NCBI GenBank assembly: GCA_019828595.1
Contig: JAHQRK010000005.1
Span: forward strand, 1,612,001 to 1,676,000
From: Aphanomyces cochlioides
Taxonomy: Eukaryota; Oomycota; Saprolegniomycetes; Saprolegniales; Verrucalvaceae
Length of the DNA stretch: 64,000 nt
Reading direction: 5' to 3'
The notes below the pieces were generated by a model, which made no database searches, had not been told where the DNA came from, and worked only from the letters and a program-made list of their open reading frames with translations. Each line of letters begins with the position of its first letter. Position 1 is the first letter of the stretch. The translations under genes and the position numbers were made by a program. Positions 40,701 through 54,521 of the stretch are shown piece after piece.

Positions 40701-41362
40701 GCAAGTGCATCAAGATTCATCCCCGGCTGAGATGCCCATTGAGCGATTGCCTTCAAGATATTGAGAGCAAGATCAACAAGTTTTTCCAAATGCAACCGAA
40801 ATTGGGCCCGATGGGAGGCATGATCACTGCTTAATGCAGAAAAGGATCCTCTTGAATCGCTTTGATTTGACATTTCTTCACACAATGCACTCAAGAGTTC
40901 CAGTGCTGGAAGACTAAACGGAGAATTCGTCTGTGATGAGTTCGCCGTCTCACAAAGCGTATCAATGAAGTTGGATAAATTGTTTTGCCGCAGCACTGCG
41001 TACACCAAAACCAAGCGCAGCTTTGCAACAATGTAGTTTGGATAACGACCAGCCGGATCAATCACTGCACTCCACAATAAGGCGAACAAAGGCGTGCAGT
41101 CTACTTCAGGATGGGAACGAACCAATTCTTCTAGCGTCGACGTTGCAAACCACAGGCGCTTTTCATTGTTTCTACTCGAATAACGAAGCTATGAAAGGCA
41201 TTGATATCTATCAACGTACGTGGTTTGAAGCGTATGGAGAGCATGCGGAATGGTCTTGAATTGAGCCAAGAAGTTGACAGCGAGCTGGCGGTCATTTGCA
41301 GTCGCTTGTGGAGAAAAGCCAAGCGCAATGTCCAATGCGTCGTCAAAACCTGCATCGGCCAT
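37738..41362 (-). CDS. Exportin-like karyopherin (XPO6-like group), multi-exon
   Basis: Start MADAGFDDALDIALGF at 41,362. A 48-nt intron follows TLQTT and joins NNEKRLWFATSTLEELVRSHPEVD, and a large exon (41,125-39,899) continues through LWSAVIDPAGRYPNYIVAKLRLV. Further exons lie at 39.9-39.3 kb and 39,260-38,391, and the last exon ends at 37,738 with the exportin-type C-terminus DEPTFLKDLGNFLNDIKVLQSF. The whole is helical and hydrophobic in HEAT-repeat fashion, about 1,000 residues. Exportins carry cargo out of the nucleus with RanGTP. Assignment to XPO6 rather than XPO4/7 is by general likeness. It is divergent from the SET-domain gene, with 176 bp between starts. Confidence 0.6.
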
Positions 41363-41538
41363 CGTTTGAGGTGAGGACAAAAAAAAGTGTGCGGCAATAA
41401 AATGACACAAAGTCAATCAAGAAACAATAAATAATTCCGTAATTGGTTTGTTTTCTGACTATTTTGAACAGTGTTATCAAAAGTATCAAAATTTAGATTT
41501 TGATCCAAAGGCCATTCGTTCAAGAAAGGCCAAGAGGC

Positions 41539-43094
41539 ATGGAATACAATCATGACGCCACGACAACGGCGAAGTATTTTGCCGACTTGATCCAAGAAAA
41601 GCCCATTCGGTACCTTGATTGTGTTTGGAAGCATCGTGTAATGTTTTTCTTAGTTTCGGATATGCTGAAGGCAAAGGAAAGGCTCTCTTTGCAGCCAAGC
41701 GTTTGCTGCCAGGACAGCCCATTTTCAGCGAAATGCCATTTGTAGCGATGCAACATCTCTCGAATCAAGTACGTGGTGAATTTCCTCTGTGTGAACCATC
41801 TGCTATTACTAGAGTCTTGTACAAGGATGTGAAAACTGCTACGCTCTGTGTGGATCGATTGAATCGCAGCTGGCATACATCTTGCACGTGGAAAGTGGTG
41901 CAATTCCACCGGTCCCCCGAACTGTGAAAGTAGACATTGAGGAGTCACTACCACAGAAAGGAATTGTCAAATGCTCGTGCGGCGCAGTGTACTGCTCAAA
42001 CGAATGCCGCGTGGCAGCCTGGGAACGATATCACTGCTTGCTCTGTGTTGGCCACCCAGATACGCCAATGCAAGTCTTTGTTCGGCATTCGTCTGGTAAT
42101 AATCTGTGTTTACAACAGTCATCTTAAGCTCTGACAGAGACAAATGAAATCTTCCTTTTGGCCGCACAAGTAATCTGTACCATTTGCGTGAGCTTTGCGC
42201 GGTCGCGAAATTTGCCAGAAGCTCGCAAACCTGTTGATATGTTTTGCAAATTGCCTTGGTGGGAGGTAATTATGGCGCTTTAGCTTGTAATTACTTTCTC
42301 CGTTTGAAAGGTTGTATCAACTGCTGCGGACCTCGAGCCTGGTCAAACTTTGGAAGAATACTGTGGCATTTTCAAGGATTTATTGAGCCACACTGTCGAA
42401 CTGTTCGTGAGAGGGCTTCAATTTAACATCAATCATTTGATGCTGCATGGCAGTCATCCTGATGCCGAGTCGACTTACATGGAAAACATTGATTTTGAAA
42501 ACGTCTTTGTCGATTGTGAAGCCGATGGTATCCTAAGTGTGGACTTTTTCGCCCGAGTGGTTGGCATGTTTGAAATGAACAACATCAGTCTCGAAATTCG
42601 GCATCCGTGTAGCCTCGTGGCTGAAATGTACGAGGATTCGGATAATCCCGAGATTAAATCGTGGCTCGCGACTGTATCGGACAACATTCAAGCCAAACTA
42701 AAGTTGGAGTCAAATGAACAAGATGAGGAAGACAACGAAGAAGGGTCGGAGCAGCAATGGGAATATCCATACCTCGAAGGCACTGCTCTCTACTCTCTCA
42801 TCTGCATGATGAATCACAGTTGTGAACCTAATGTCGCTGTCAGCTACGAATATGGAGTTGCCACGGCAGTCGCTCTTCAAGACATTTCTGTACGTTAAAA
42901 CACACAGACGCAAATCACAGAGAGCGTAGGTTGGCGATGAACTTTGCATCTCATACATTGAAACTGATCAAGATGTTGATGCTCGTCGTGCTGAGTTGAG
43001 GTATGTCAATCGAATTTCAACAAGCAAATGTTAAAACTGTGATAGTGAATACCAATTCGAATGCAATTGTCCGCGATGCGAGTCGGAAAGTTAA
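41539..43094 (+). CDS. SMYD5-like SET/MYND protein-lysine methyltransferase
   Basis: Multi-exon. Exon 1 begins MEYNHDATTTAKYF (an in-frame ATG at 41,500 is possible). A 44-nt intron (41,610-41,653) leads into FGYAEGKGKALFAAK, the SET-N motif. A split zinc region follows (GCENCYALC ... KCSCGAVYCSNECRVAAWERYHCLLC, MYND-like). Further introns of about 45 nt lie near 41,769, 42,100, 42,270 and 42,890. The SET core has TALYSLICMMNHSCEPNV (NHSCxPN) and GDELCISYIETDQD. A cysteine post-SET, ECNCPRCESES, ends at the stop 43,092-43,094. SMYD5-type enzymes methylate histone or ribosomal lysines; the substrate here is unknown. The 3' end is 37 bp from that of NAE1, tail to tail. Confidence 0.8.
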
Positions 43095-43131
43095 TGAAAA
43101 AATCGTCGTATAGCGGATTAAACGCTATTGC

Positions 43132-45222
43132 TTAGAGATTGTAGGTAGCCGCGCAACCAGTAATGCCATTGAAAATATACGTATTATTCATTGGCATGAA
43201 TTGGTGCGTGATGATCTACAATAAAATAGGACCTACCCAATTACTATTTTTCAACGTACCTTGACCGCTTCTTGAGATCCAATGCCCCCCAAAATGGCAG
43301 CAATGTTGTGGATTTCAGCTTCAAAGCAACGACTTACTTCACGAGCATGATCATCCGTGATCCACTCAGGTGGAAATGGTTCATTTGCTTGAGCCTTTTC
43401 GACCACATTACGAGCCTTTTCAACAAGCCACTTGATTTCTTTTTCTTCCTCGCCGTCAATGCCAGGATATTTTCCAAACTACGTTGAATAAAGATCAAAC
43501 TGGCACGATAATACAGATTGACAGCTACCTCATTAATATATTCTTGGACAGCACGGATCAAAAAATACCAAATTAGTGGCGATTGCTTGTCATTCTCCTC
43601 CTCGATATCGACCTACCAGAGAAAGTTTCGCAAAACTTCAGCTAGGAACTAAAACCTCTGTCAAATTGACACTTGCGACCTCATCTTGAAGCGAGCGTGT
43701 TTGTAGCATCTAGTTGAACATTGTCAATGAAAACTGAAAGGGTTGACTTGGCACCCGAATGCTACTGGCAAACTTGCAAAATTCCGCCACTTCATCTCGC
43801 GCAATGCTACAATAATACTTAGCCGTGCATGTCAACAGCTTTATACCTGATGGCTGGGGATCCTGCGTTTTCTAAGAGGCCACGCACCAGTGCAAACACT
43901 TCGTCGCAATCACGGCTGGCCTTTTCCACATACAATTTTTGCAGCGATACATAATCGTTCGTGAACGCAGTCATATCTGGCACATGACCACTTAGAGGCA
44001 AGCAAGCATGTTTTTCAACGTAGTCTGCCAAAGCACGGGCGAGAAACCAGAACGACGAGGTTGATTGCGTAAATTGGATCGTTCGAGCATGGTTCAAAAC
44101 ATCATGGACTTCGTCAGGAATAATATCCTAAAAAATCCAGGCTTCAGCAAATTAGAATGAGATTCTTACCTTAGGCAATGGGTACGCTTTGAATGCGTTG
44201 TCGATTGCTTCGGTAAAATTGAGTTCATGGCCAAATGACCCTCGACTCTTCGATTGCACCAGCGCCTTGAATTCTTCTTTCAAGGCAAAACCACTACGGC
44301 CATCAAAACTATAAGTAAAAAATATGGGGCAAATAAATATTACGTTGGCAATTGACCGCCATGTGCCACTTTCCATTCATTGATGCTTTGGATCAAGATG
44401 ACCACGTAAGGTACATGTCCATGAGCATGCGAATCCAAGCTAGCTAGGTCAAACGAATCTGCGAATTTCTACGCGCCATAAAGTTCATGGTATTTCAAGA
44501 CTAACCATACTTGAAGTTCAGGGAATGGTTGCGAAATGCGCAAATCGTGCCACGGCGCATCTGGCTTGGAATCGACAATGGAATGGTCGGGAACCTGCAA
44601 GCGGACATAGCCAATTAATCCATACGAGTGCAAGATCTACAGAGTCAAGATGGTCATATTATTGACAAAGAGGTTTTTGAGGTGTACCAAGAGAGGGATC
44701 GCATTGTCATGGCAATAAGATGCCAACTTGCTCAGGGAAGGTTCAGTCACTTGAGTGGCAATGACCATGTTGAAGCGTTTGACATAGTCAATATCTACAG
44801 TTGAGTGTTAAGATAATATCGACGGTGCGGTCGAAATGTACCTATTTCAAGCACTTCCGAAGGTGATGCGACGCGATACGTGCCTTGGACGTCAGGATTC
44901 ATTTCGAGCATCCATTCCGTGACCACTTGCGCACGAGGACGATTGAGGTCATCAGACTTGACAAAAAAATTGTTGCCCAAGTCAGCTTGGCACACAATTT
45001 GATCGTCGCAGATCTCAAACGAGCCCACGCCTGGGAGAACCAAGTTCTTCAACACTTCGGATCCAGTCGGTCCAGCATTGAGCAAGAGAAGCTTGGTCGC
45101 CATCAACTTTTGCTGGCCCGCAGCTCCCCACAAACGAAGCTATCATCAAGCCACGGATTCAGTCGCCAATCATAGCCTCAGAGTCAATCTACCTGACGAT
45201 CGTACTTGTCCGTCGTTGCCAT
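43132..45222 (-). CDS. NAE1: NEDD8-activating enzyme E1 regulatory subunit (NAE1/APPBP1/ULA1)
   Basis: The first exon encodes MATTDKYDRQ. After a short intron comes LRLWGAAGQQKLMATKLLLLNAG, the adenylation-domain start typical of this subunit, then LVLPGVGSFEICDD, LGNNFFVKSDDLNRPRAQ and LEMNPDVQG. Later exons (44.7-43.3 kb) include AREVSRCFEAEIHNIAAILGGIGSQEAVK. After the last intron comes IITHQFMPMNNTYIFNGITG, and the stop is at 43,132. With UBA3 it activates NEDD8 for cullin modification. No catalytic cysteine domain, as expected for this half. All introns are short, with GTAYGT-like donors. Confidence 0.9.
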
Positions 45223-45379
45223 GATGGTCTTCTTGTCGAATGTGCCGTCGAGATAATGAATGTCCCACGAGTCAAATTATTCACGACTAACACAACATGA
45301 TCGGAATATTCCTTCATATTCGAAAAAAAATCCAACCCATGTTCAGGATTTTTGATATTTTTTTATGATACTTCCTTTA

Positions 45380-45695
45380 GAGGCTGGTCGGGGAATGTCG
45401 GTGTCGATGTCTGTCAGTGTTTTACGATAAATCCAGCCCTCTGATTGGCTAATTTGTCAAATTTCCGGATAATTAACAGCTTTGCGGTCTGTCGATGTTT
45501 CCGGATTATCTCAAGCATCGATGCAGTTTCCCAGGCATTGATGATGCATCAATGCCCGTGAACGCCTGGCAATGCCTCAGGAACTTTTCAGAAAAAACGA
45601 AGGATTAATCACAGAAAAATTTGAAAAAGTAACACGAAGACGTCCGGATATCATCGATGCCCAGACATCGACATTGACGATTCCCGACCAGCCTC
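45380..45695. mobile_element. MITE 1, PIF/Harbinger-type (316 bp, TTA duplication)
   Basis: Terminal inverted repeats GAGGCTGGTCGGG(G)AAT... of about 35 bp (imperfect), with TTA on both sides (45,377-45,379 and 45,696-45,698). No coding capacity. Confidence 0.7.
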
Positions 45696-45698
45696 TTA

Positions 45699-45972
45699 GG
45701 GTGCGTCTGGCAAAATTTCAAAATCAAAATGCCATTTTCAGCTAAATTGGGATCAACGATTTATGGCATATTCAAAATGGAGGTAAAACCTCTATTTCGT
45801 AAAATGGCATTTTGGGAGCCTCCAGTGAGTATATCCCAACCGAAAATATAGGATTTGGTGCAAAACTCTCTGAGATAATCAAGGTCATATTTTTACCTCA
45901 ATTATTGAATTTGGCCTCAAAATGGCATTTTGGGCCTATTTATTGTAATATTTTCGGTTGCCAGACGGGCCC
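45699..45972. mobile_element. MITE 2, PIF/Harbinger-type (274 bp), abutting MITE 1
   Basis: Ends GGGTGCGTCTGGCA and TGCCAGACGGGCCC (12 of 14 complementary), TTA at 45,696-45,698 and 45,973-45,975. Inside it, CAAAATGCCATTTT and AAAATGGCATTTTGGG recur several times in both orientations. Confidence 0.7.
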
Positions 45973-46457
45973 TTAATCAAGTAAAGTTCGGAGCTTGAAT
46001 AAAGTCTACAGCAGCGAGATACCTGTCCTGCTTGCAATGCTCCACATTGCGTTAGGATCTGAGGGAAGTGTAATATTTGTTTTTACAATTGTTTGTTCAA
46101 TTCCAGTGCCATTTTTGGGAACTGACTGTGAAGTCAAATTTACGTCATGAATTTTAGTGTATTTCACTCCAAATCATCTCCTGGAAATCTCGCATCAACA
46201 AATAAATTGTGCGAATCGTTCGAATGTGTTCTTTTGGATAATTTATACGTACATAACGTTATTCGCATACTTAACTGTTCTCATATTTGCATCCTTTTCG
46301 TGTGCTGTGTCAAATTCTTCGTAATTCGATTTCAATACATAATACCCATATTACCCATTTAATTTACTTCGAAATTCGTGAGTATACAAATTTCAAGAAA
46401 TGGGTACAGCAACAGCAACAACAGCAACAACATCAGACACCCCTCCAGAAGGGACTA
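45973..46457. other. No gene seen; CAACAG-type microsatellite
   Basis: Includes ACAGCAACAGCAACAACAGC at about 46,405-46,430, just before the Tc1 element. Confidence 0.5.
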
Positions 46458-47989
46458 CAGTGGTGGAAGTAATGATATGCCACCCTGCAAATCCAGCTAT
46501 ATTGATGTTTTGATTGGTTATTAAAACGAGAAGTTTGCACCAATCAAAGCAACTAGTTTGTACTGGCTTCAGCTGACATTCCCGCGCACTCGGGTGGACA
46601 GATAGGCGCGAAAATGGCGGGAATAGATTTTTAAGCGGGAAATAATCATATGCCACTTTTGCTCATTTGCTGTTTTGACTCGTTCAACTCAAGACTCACG
46701 CACCACAACTGGTATGCTGATGACCCAAATCCTTGCCCTCATGTGAGCAATCAATCTAGGTCTCAGTTCATGCCCAAAGGCGACCCTTTGACGGACGACG
46801 AGAAGATCGAAATTCTCGTCCTCCGCCGGGAAGGCAAAACAATCTCGTACATAGCCAACGAGATCAAACGATCTCGTGGTTGTGTGCGAGGCTTCCTACG
46901 TGATCCTGGGTCGTATGGAACGGCCCGATCAACAGGCCGCCGCCCAACTGTCGACGACGCCCTCCACCGCCGAATGATTCGAGCAGCGTGTACTGGAAAG
47001 TACACTGCTGCAGAATAATCAAGCGCCATTCTCTTCCAGTGGACCTCGTCGAGACTGTCAGCTCCTCAACAAGAGCTGCAGACTCAAGTTCACGAAGCGA
47101 CTTGCTGCGCCGATGATGACTCCAGCCCACAAAAAAGCCCGTGTGCTTTGGGCGTCTGAGGCGCGGGACTGGGCTGACCAGTTCAATGAGATCATCTGGT
47201 CCGACGAGAAGAAATGGAACCTCGACGGACCGGATGGTTTCAATTACTACTGGGCAGACCTGTCTCGCCGCCGTGAGCACTTCTCGAAGCGCCAGAATGG
47301 CGGTGGGGGTGTCATGGTTTGGGGAGCATTTAGCTCCAAAGGCAAGTCTGATCTTGTCTTCCTTGAAGGCAAGCAAGATTCGGAAGCGTATATCGATACG
47401 CTTTCCAATTTTTTGCTGCCGTTTGCTCATTTCCATCACGGGAATGACTTTCGTTTCCAACAAGACAACGCCTCGATTCACACGGCGAAGTCAGTTTCGG
47501 AATGGTTTGCGGAGCCCCATGTCTCGATTGAAACCATCAAGTGGCCAGCTAAGTCTCCGGACTTAAATCCGATCGAGAACTTATGGGGGATTATGTCCCG
47601 AAGAGTTTACGACAACGGAAAACGACAATTTTCGAACAAGGCGGATCTGAAGGCTTGCATCCGTCGAGTTTGGGATGAGATCGACTTGTCTTTGTTGAAG
47701 AAACTCGTTGATAGCATGACTAGGCGATGCGAAATGGTTGTAGCTAGTCGTGGTTCAAAGATTAAGTACTAATCAACATTTTCGTTGTGACTGGCATATC
47801 ATTTTTTCTTTGGCCTTTATACATTCGTGCGTGTTGCTCGGTGAAAACTGAAGTTGTTGGTGCCGCAAGTACTTTCCTCGCTTGTGTATGATCAATTCAC
47901 CACTGTGTATCATTCATTTAGTTATTGAGTTGATTTATCGATAGCTGCGAGTGATAAACCACACTGGCATATCATTACTTCCACCACTG
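46458..47989 (+). mobile_element. Tc1/mariner transposon (1,532 bp)
   Basis: Terminal inverted repeats of about 26 bp (CAGTGGTGGAAGTAATGATA at the left end, its complement at the right), flanked by TA (46,456-46,457 and 47,990-47,991). It contains a Tc1-type transposase. Confidence 0.9.
46770..47772 (+). pseudogene. Tc1/mariner transposase (DD34E type), one frameshift
   Basis: From MPKGDPLTDDEKIEIL: a helix-turn-helix (LTDDEKIEILVLRREGKTISYIA), then an AT-hook-like GTARSTGRRP, then a frame ending at TAA 47,016-47,018. The rest continues in a neighbouring frame that is open from just before this stop. It has the first catalytic Asp in IIWSDEKKWNLDGPDG, the second in FQQDNASIH and Glu in PDLNPIENLWG. 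The GGGGVMVWGAF box is intact. One single-base change near 47,015 separates it from a complete transposase, so the insertion is young. Confidence 0.85.
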
Positions 47990-47991
47990 TA

Positions 47992-50898
<2,907 letters not shown>

Positions 50899-50919
50899 AT
50901 TGCCAAAATCATTCTCTTG

Positions 50920-51543
50920 CTACACTCCAATTGGCATCGCCGCGTCATGCAAGACATCGCCTTGCCTCAACTTTTGCTCTTGTAGAGCTATATTCTCTTG
51001 AATAAACTCTTTCATGCGCGCATTGATGGCGTAAATTTCCGCACGTCGTCGCTGTTTCTGGGCATTTTGCTGCTCACGCACGGCCGCGACGTCGGCATCT
51101 TTAGACCGCCGACGAGTAAATGATTTGAGTTTCGCGTCGTCGTGGGATTTCTTGGGGCTAACAGGAGCAGGAACAGCAGCGAGATCGTGAGCCAGGGGCT
51201 TCAATATCTTGGGCGGCGATGAAGAATTGATATTTCGATGCTTGGCAGATTGCGCTCTTGGCTTAATCTTTACCTGTACGCCAATTAGAGAGGCCATGAG
51301 ATTCTCTTTCAGGGTTATTCTACCTCGTCGATGGATGAAGATCGTTGATTGAGGCTGGGCAACTTCATGTTGGCCTACAGAACGACTTGAGAAAGATGGC
51401 CAAGTGAGGATGTTGAGAACCATGCTCAGTGCCAAGTCGTCGTGCCGTGAAGGACTGTCTACTTGCTTGTCAATTTGTGAAACTGCCGCGTAACTGCTCA
51501 CTACACAAGCATCACCAGAACGAGTTTGCGATGGATCTGCCAT
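50920..51543 (-). CDS. Uncharacterised coiled-coil protein (207 aa)
   Basis: Starts MADPSQTRSGDACVV at 51,543. The frame is open further upstream to 51,642, but the inner Met is followed by more protein-like sequence. The middle is Ser/Pro/Lys-rich and probably disordered. The C-terminal 75 residues (KLKSFTRRRSKDADVAAVREQQNAQKQRRRAEIYAINARMKEFIQENIALQEQKL) form a charged coiled coil. Convergent with DHX15, with 21 bp between stops. No family recognised; a cytoskeletal or scaffold role would be guesswork. Confidence 0.5.
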   Translation of the reverse strand: MADPSQTRSGDACVVSSYAAVSQIDKQVDSPSRHDDLALSMVLNILTWPSFSSRSVGQHEVAQPQSTIFIHRRGRITLKENLMASLIGVQVKIKPRAQSAKHRNINSSSPPKILKPLAHDLAAVPAPVSPKKSHDDAKLKSFTRRRSKDADVAAVREQQNAQKQRRRAEIYAINARMKEFIQENIALQEQKLRQGDVLHDAAMPIGV

Positions 51544-51879
51544 GTCGACAAGGCAAAGTGATGCGTTTTGTTGATCACAGAGTGAAAAACAGATGGAGAG
51601 CATACTGTAGGCTGGGGATTTGGCTCGATTTTGGCAAATCAATCGAAGTACCTGAATCTCAAACCCAGCAATTGTACGCCAAGGGCGACGCTTAACATCG
51701 ACGACAACAGAAATTCACTAATTCAGCGATTCCAGTCCCAAAATGGCATCCCGAAGACAATATCAACGACAAAGCCACAACTTGCAAGATGATACGTCTA
51801 TGGGGAGGAGGAGGAGAATGCATCATGTAGCTCTGTAGTTTAGAGTACTCCTGCAACATCGTTCCATAACATCACAGAA

Positions 51880-52140
51880 TTTGCATCAATTGTGCTACAT
51901 CGAAGATGTTTCAAGCTGTACGAATGTTGTGTTGGCTGTGGATTTGAGATTGTCGACTGTGTGGTCAAACAACTCCATCTGCTTGATGAACTCGAGAATG
52001 ACGCTTCAAAAGTAGGGTTGACTCTAACACGATGATCCGTACCAGCTTCGTGTCATTCACATCATACATCAACATACCACCGACCACCATACAATTTTAC
52101 ACCATCACAGCTCAACTTCATCCACACCGTCACAAAATAC
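51880..52140 (+). repeat. Diverged, internally deleted copy of the 55,771-56,236 segment
   Basis: GTGCTACATCGAAGAT...CTTCAAAAGTAGGGTTGACTCT and CGTACCAGCTTCGTGTCATT...ACACCGTCACAAAA appear here and in the palindrome arm in the same order. The 150-200 bp between them in the arm copy are missing here, and there are scattered substitutions. It shows that the arm sequence predates the palindrome. Confidence 0.7.
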
Positions 52141-53492
52141 GACACACTTGACCACTTTTGCCGACGCGACATACTTCTACAAGGTGCATCAATGTCAAAA
52201 CAAACAAAATTGGTGGCCTCAACCGACTTGCCACAGAAACACAGACGATGTGTCGGAATGCAGTCGAGTCAAACGATTCGGATTGCAAAATGCAACCCAG
52301 TTCACACTCGGAATGCCATCTCTCATTCGCGGTGCTGTGTTGGTGTCTTGTACCAAACAGAAACACTCTCATGCGTGTCGCTCGAACTTCATCCCATGTT
52401 GCTCTGGAAGATTCAACCACCTCATGGGATCCATTCAACTTTCAGTCCCAGTGAAGCTGGAGTTGCGATGGACCGGAAGGACCATGTTTGACAAGTACTG
52501 GGGGGACACACTGTATTGCATGGAAGCTTTCACAATTTCGAAACTCGCACTTTCCCGTTCCCATTCACTATAATTTTTATGGGAATGGAATTTCTCCCGT
52601 ATAATCAGCCAATTCTATGGGATACTTATAATGTTTAAGAGTCTTTCCGTAGAAAAATCAATTTTAAGAGGTATTTATACTGTAGCGGGAATGGAATAAC
52701 TTTCGAAATCTCGCTATTAACACAATGTAAATCCAGTTCTTCCATTCAGTCGATACAAACACTGGGCAGTATGGTAAAAAACAGGTCATCACCGGGTCAG
52801 GTCACACCTCTCCTTGATCTACACGCGATCTGGGCAGTCACAATACTCTCACCAAATATAGGTCACATCTTCCAAAGGAGCTTGCACAAAGAGACTGACG
52901 GCTCATCGACACTTCCCGCAGACATGTAGGAGACTTTCTTGGACTTTCCAGAGTATATTATCTGGAAAACGAGACAGTGAGAAATGCGCTGATAGCATGC
53001 TCTGCGCGTTTGGCACTAAGCCAACCACTTCTAGCAGTGAATCTGGTGTAGCCACAGCATATTACATTATCCATGGCTCGGAATCGTTGAGTGAAACAAT
53101 GCTTTTAGAGAATGACCGACGGTGGTCACAACAACTCGTACCATCTACCAGCAGTTCAATGCTGCAAATGAGAAGCACGCAAGCAAGGAGCACAGAAATG
53201 GTGGTGTAAACTAAATTCAGTTTTGATTAGGCGTCGAAAGAGAAGGGCTTTCCTTTGAGCTATTGCTCTCTAAAACACGGACAAAACACACCCTTAAACT
53301 CACAACGCGCGTCAAGCCATGCACGCTGGATTGGAAAACGCATGCCCCGAAAATGCAAAGCTTCTGAATGCTGTTGCATTTCAAATCACTCAATGATGGT
53401 GAACTTAAACGCATCTACATACATCCTCCAACCGATAATTATAAACGTCGTTCGCTCTGTTTGATATGTCTTGCGATTCCTCTCGGGTCAAC
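52141..53492. other. No supported gene
   Basis: Overlapping open frames at 52,150-52,570 exist in several frames with no motif, and I do not call any of them. The rest (52.6-53.5 kb) shows nothing recognisable. Confidence 0.4.
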
Positions 53493-53510
53493 GAGCATCT
53501 CCACCACTTA

Positions 53511-53815
53511 GAGCATGCCCAATGCGGCCACGCTAACCCGCTAACCAAATAGAATTTAGCGTTCTAGCGTGGCAAATTCAAGCCCAACGGTGTCACGCTA
53601 AAAATAGCGTGTAACGAAATTCTAGCGTGCACGCTAGAATTTCCACTAGATTTGGCGTGGTGAATAGCGTCTGGCGTGGTCGATGCCATATAGTCCCGAA
53701 TCGTAGAGGATATGACCGTTGGGCTTGCTCAAGCAATCATGCCAAATTTGAGTGAGTAACGCACGCTAGATTGGATTTAGCGTGATGGAATAGTGTTGTA
53801 GCGTTGGGCATGCTC
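53511..53815. mobile_element. MITE 3 nested in the Harbinger-type element (305 bp)
   Basis: Ends GAGCATGCCCAATGC / GCGTTGGGCATGCTC, TTA at 53,508-53,510 and 53,816-53,818. The interior is rich in TAGCGTG / CACGCTA repeats. Confidence 0.75.
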
Positions 53816-54076
53816 TTAGGGCATATGCTCAATTTCCACTTCAGAATTCTGCACCAGGATGGCTAAACCCATGTCAAATTTGGCCAGAAGTGTAAACCTA
53901 TGTCAAATCTGGCTTGGATATAGCCATCGTGAAACGAGGTTCAATTGGGAAATAATCCGAACCCAAACCAGAAATGTGAAATTGGCACGCGCGACAACGA
54001 ACACAGATACTAGTACATTCGCGCTCACAAACTCTTGAAAGTTGCAGTGTCATTCAGTTACTCGCCTGGTCGTGAT

Positions 54077-54445
54077 ATGACCGACAAGGGTAAAACGAAA
54101 AGCGGGTCGAACTATGATCCTGCTGAGGACCAAGCGATTGCAAAGGTGTGGATCCGCGTCTCGAATGATGCATCGATCGGAATCAATCAGACGTCGGATC
54201 GTTTTTGGAGCCGAGTGAAAGAGACTTTTGATAAAGACGAGACCATTATGCGTAGGGTTGAAGGAGGGGAATTTGAGGACCGATCGGTCTACAGTTTGCA
54301 AAGTCGGTTCACGCTTATATCGCGTGAAACCCTCCTTGTCCATGGCTTTGAGGCAACACTGGGTTATGTAATTTTATTGGCTAAATATTTTTATTGGGAA
54401 ATTGGGATTTGGAACCCGTCCAAGTGGATTTATGCCCATCTCTAG
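54077..54445 (+). CDS. Myb/SANT-like protein of a Harbinger-type transposon
   Basis: 122 residues from MTDKGKTKSGSNYDPAEDQAIAKVWIRVSNDASIGINQ, followed by SDRFWSRVKETFDKDE and SLQSRF. The pattern S-N-Y-x-x-x-E-D-x-x-x-x-x-x-W and the later SLQSRF are those of the Myb-like accessory protein (ORF1) of PIF/Harbinger transposons, which binds element ends and imports the transposase. The C-terminal 40 residues are hydrophobic and less convincing, and the frame may end early. The part from 54,245 on is repeated in the right palindrome arm. Confidence 0.6.
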   Translation: MTDKGKTKSGSNYDPAEDQAIAKVWIRVSNDASIGINQTSDRFWSRVKETFDKDETIMRRVEGGEFEDRSVYSLQSRFTLISRETLLVHGFEATLGYVILLAKYFYWEIGIWNPSKWIYAHL

Positions 54446-54521
54446 TGTGAAAATCCAAATGGAAATCCAAGCTAAACCGACAATTTGGCTTTTAACTTTT
54501 ACCCTACTGGTGGAGATGCTC

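Larger units (their letters stand above)
53493..54521 (+). mobile_element. PIF/Harbinger-type element carrying a Myb-like gene, with a nested MITE
   Basis: Left end GAGCATCTCCACCA (53,493) and right end TGGTGGAGATGCTC (54,521) are inverse complements, the type of terminus common in Harbinger elements. It contains the Myb-like ORF at 54,077-54,445 but no DDE nuclease, so it is probably non-autonomous. A separate MITE sits 18 bp inside the left end. The flanking bases do not give a clean TTA duplication. Confidence 0.55.

Noticed and set aside
52148..52573. Overlapping ORFs of 98-141 codons
   Set aside because: Three frames on one strand and one on the other are open together over the same DNA, with no recognisable protein feature.
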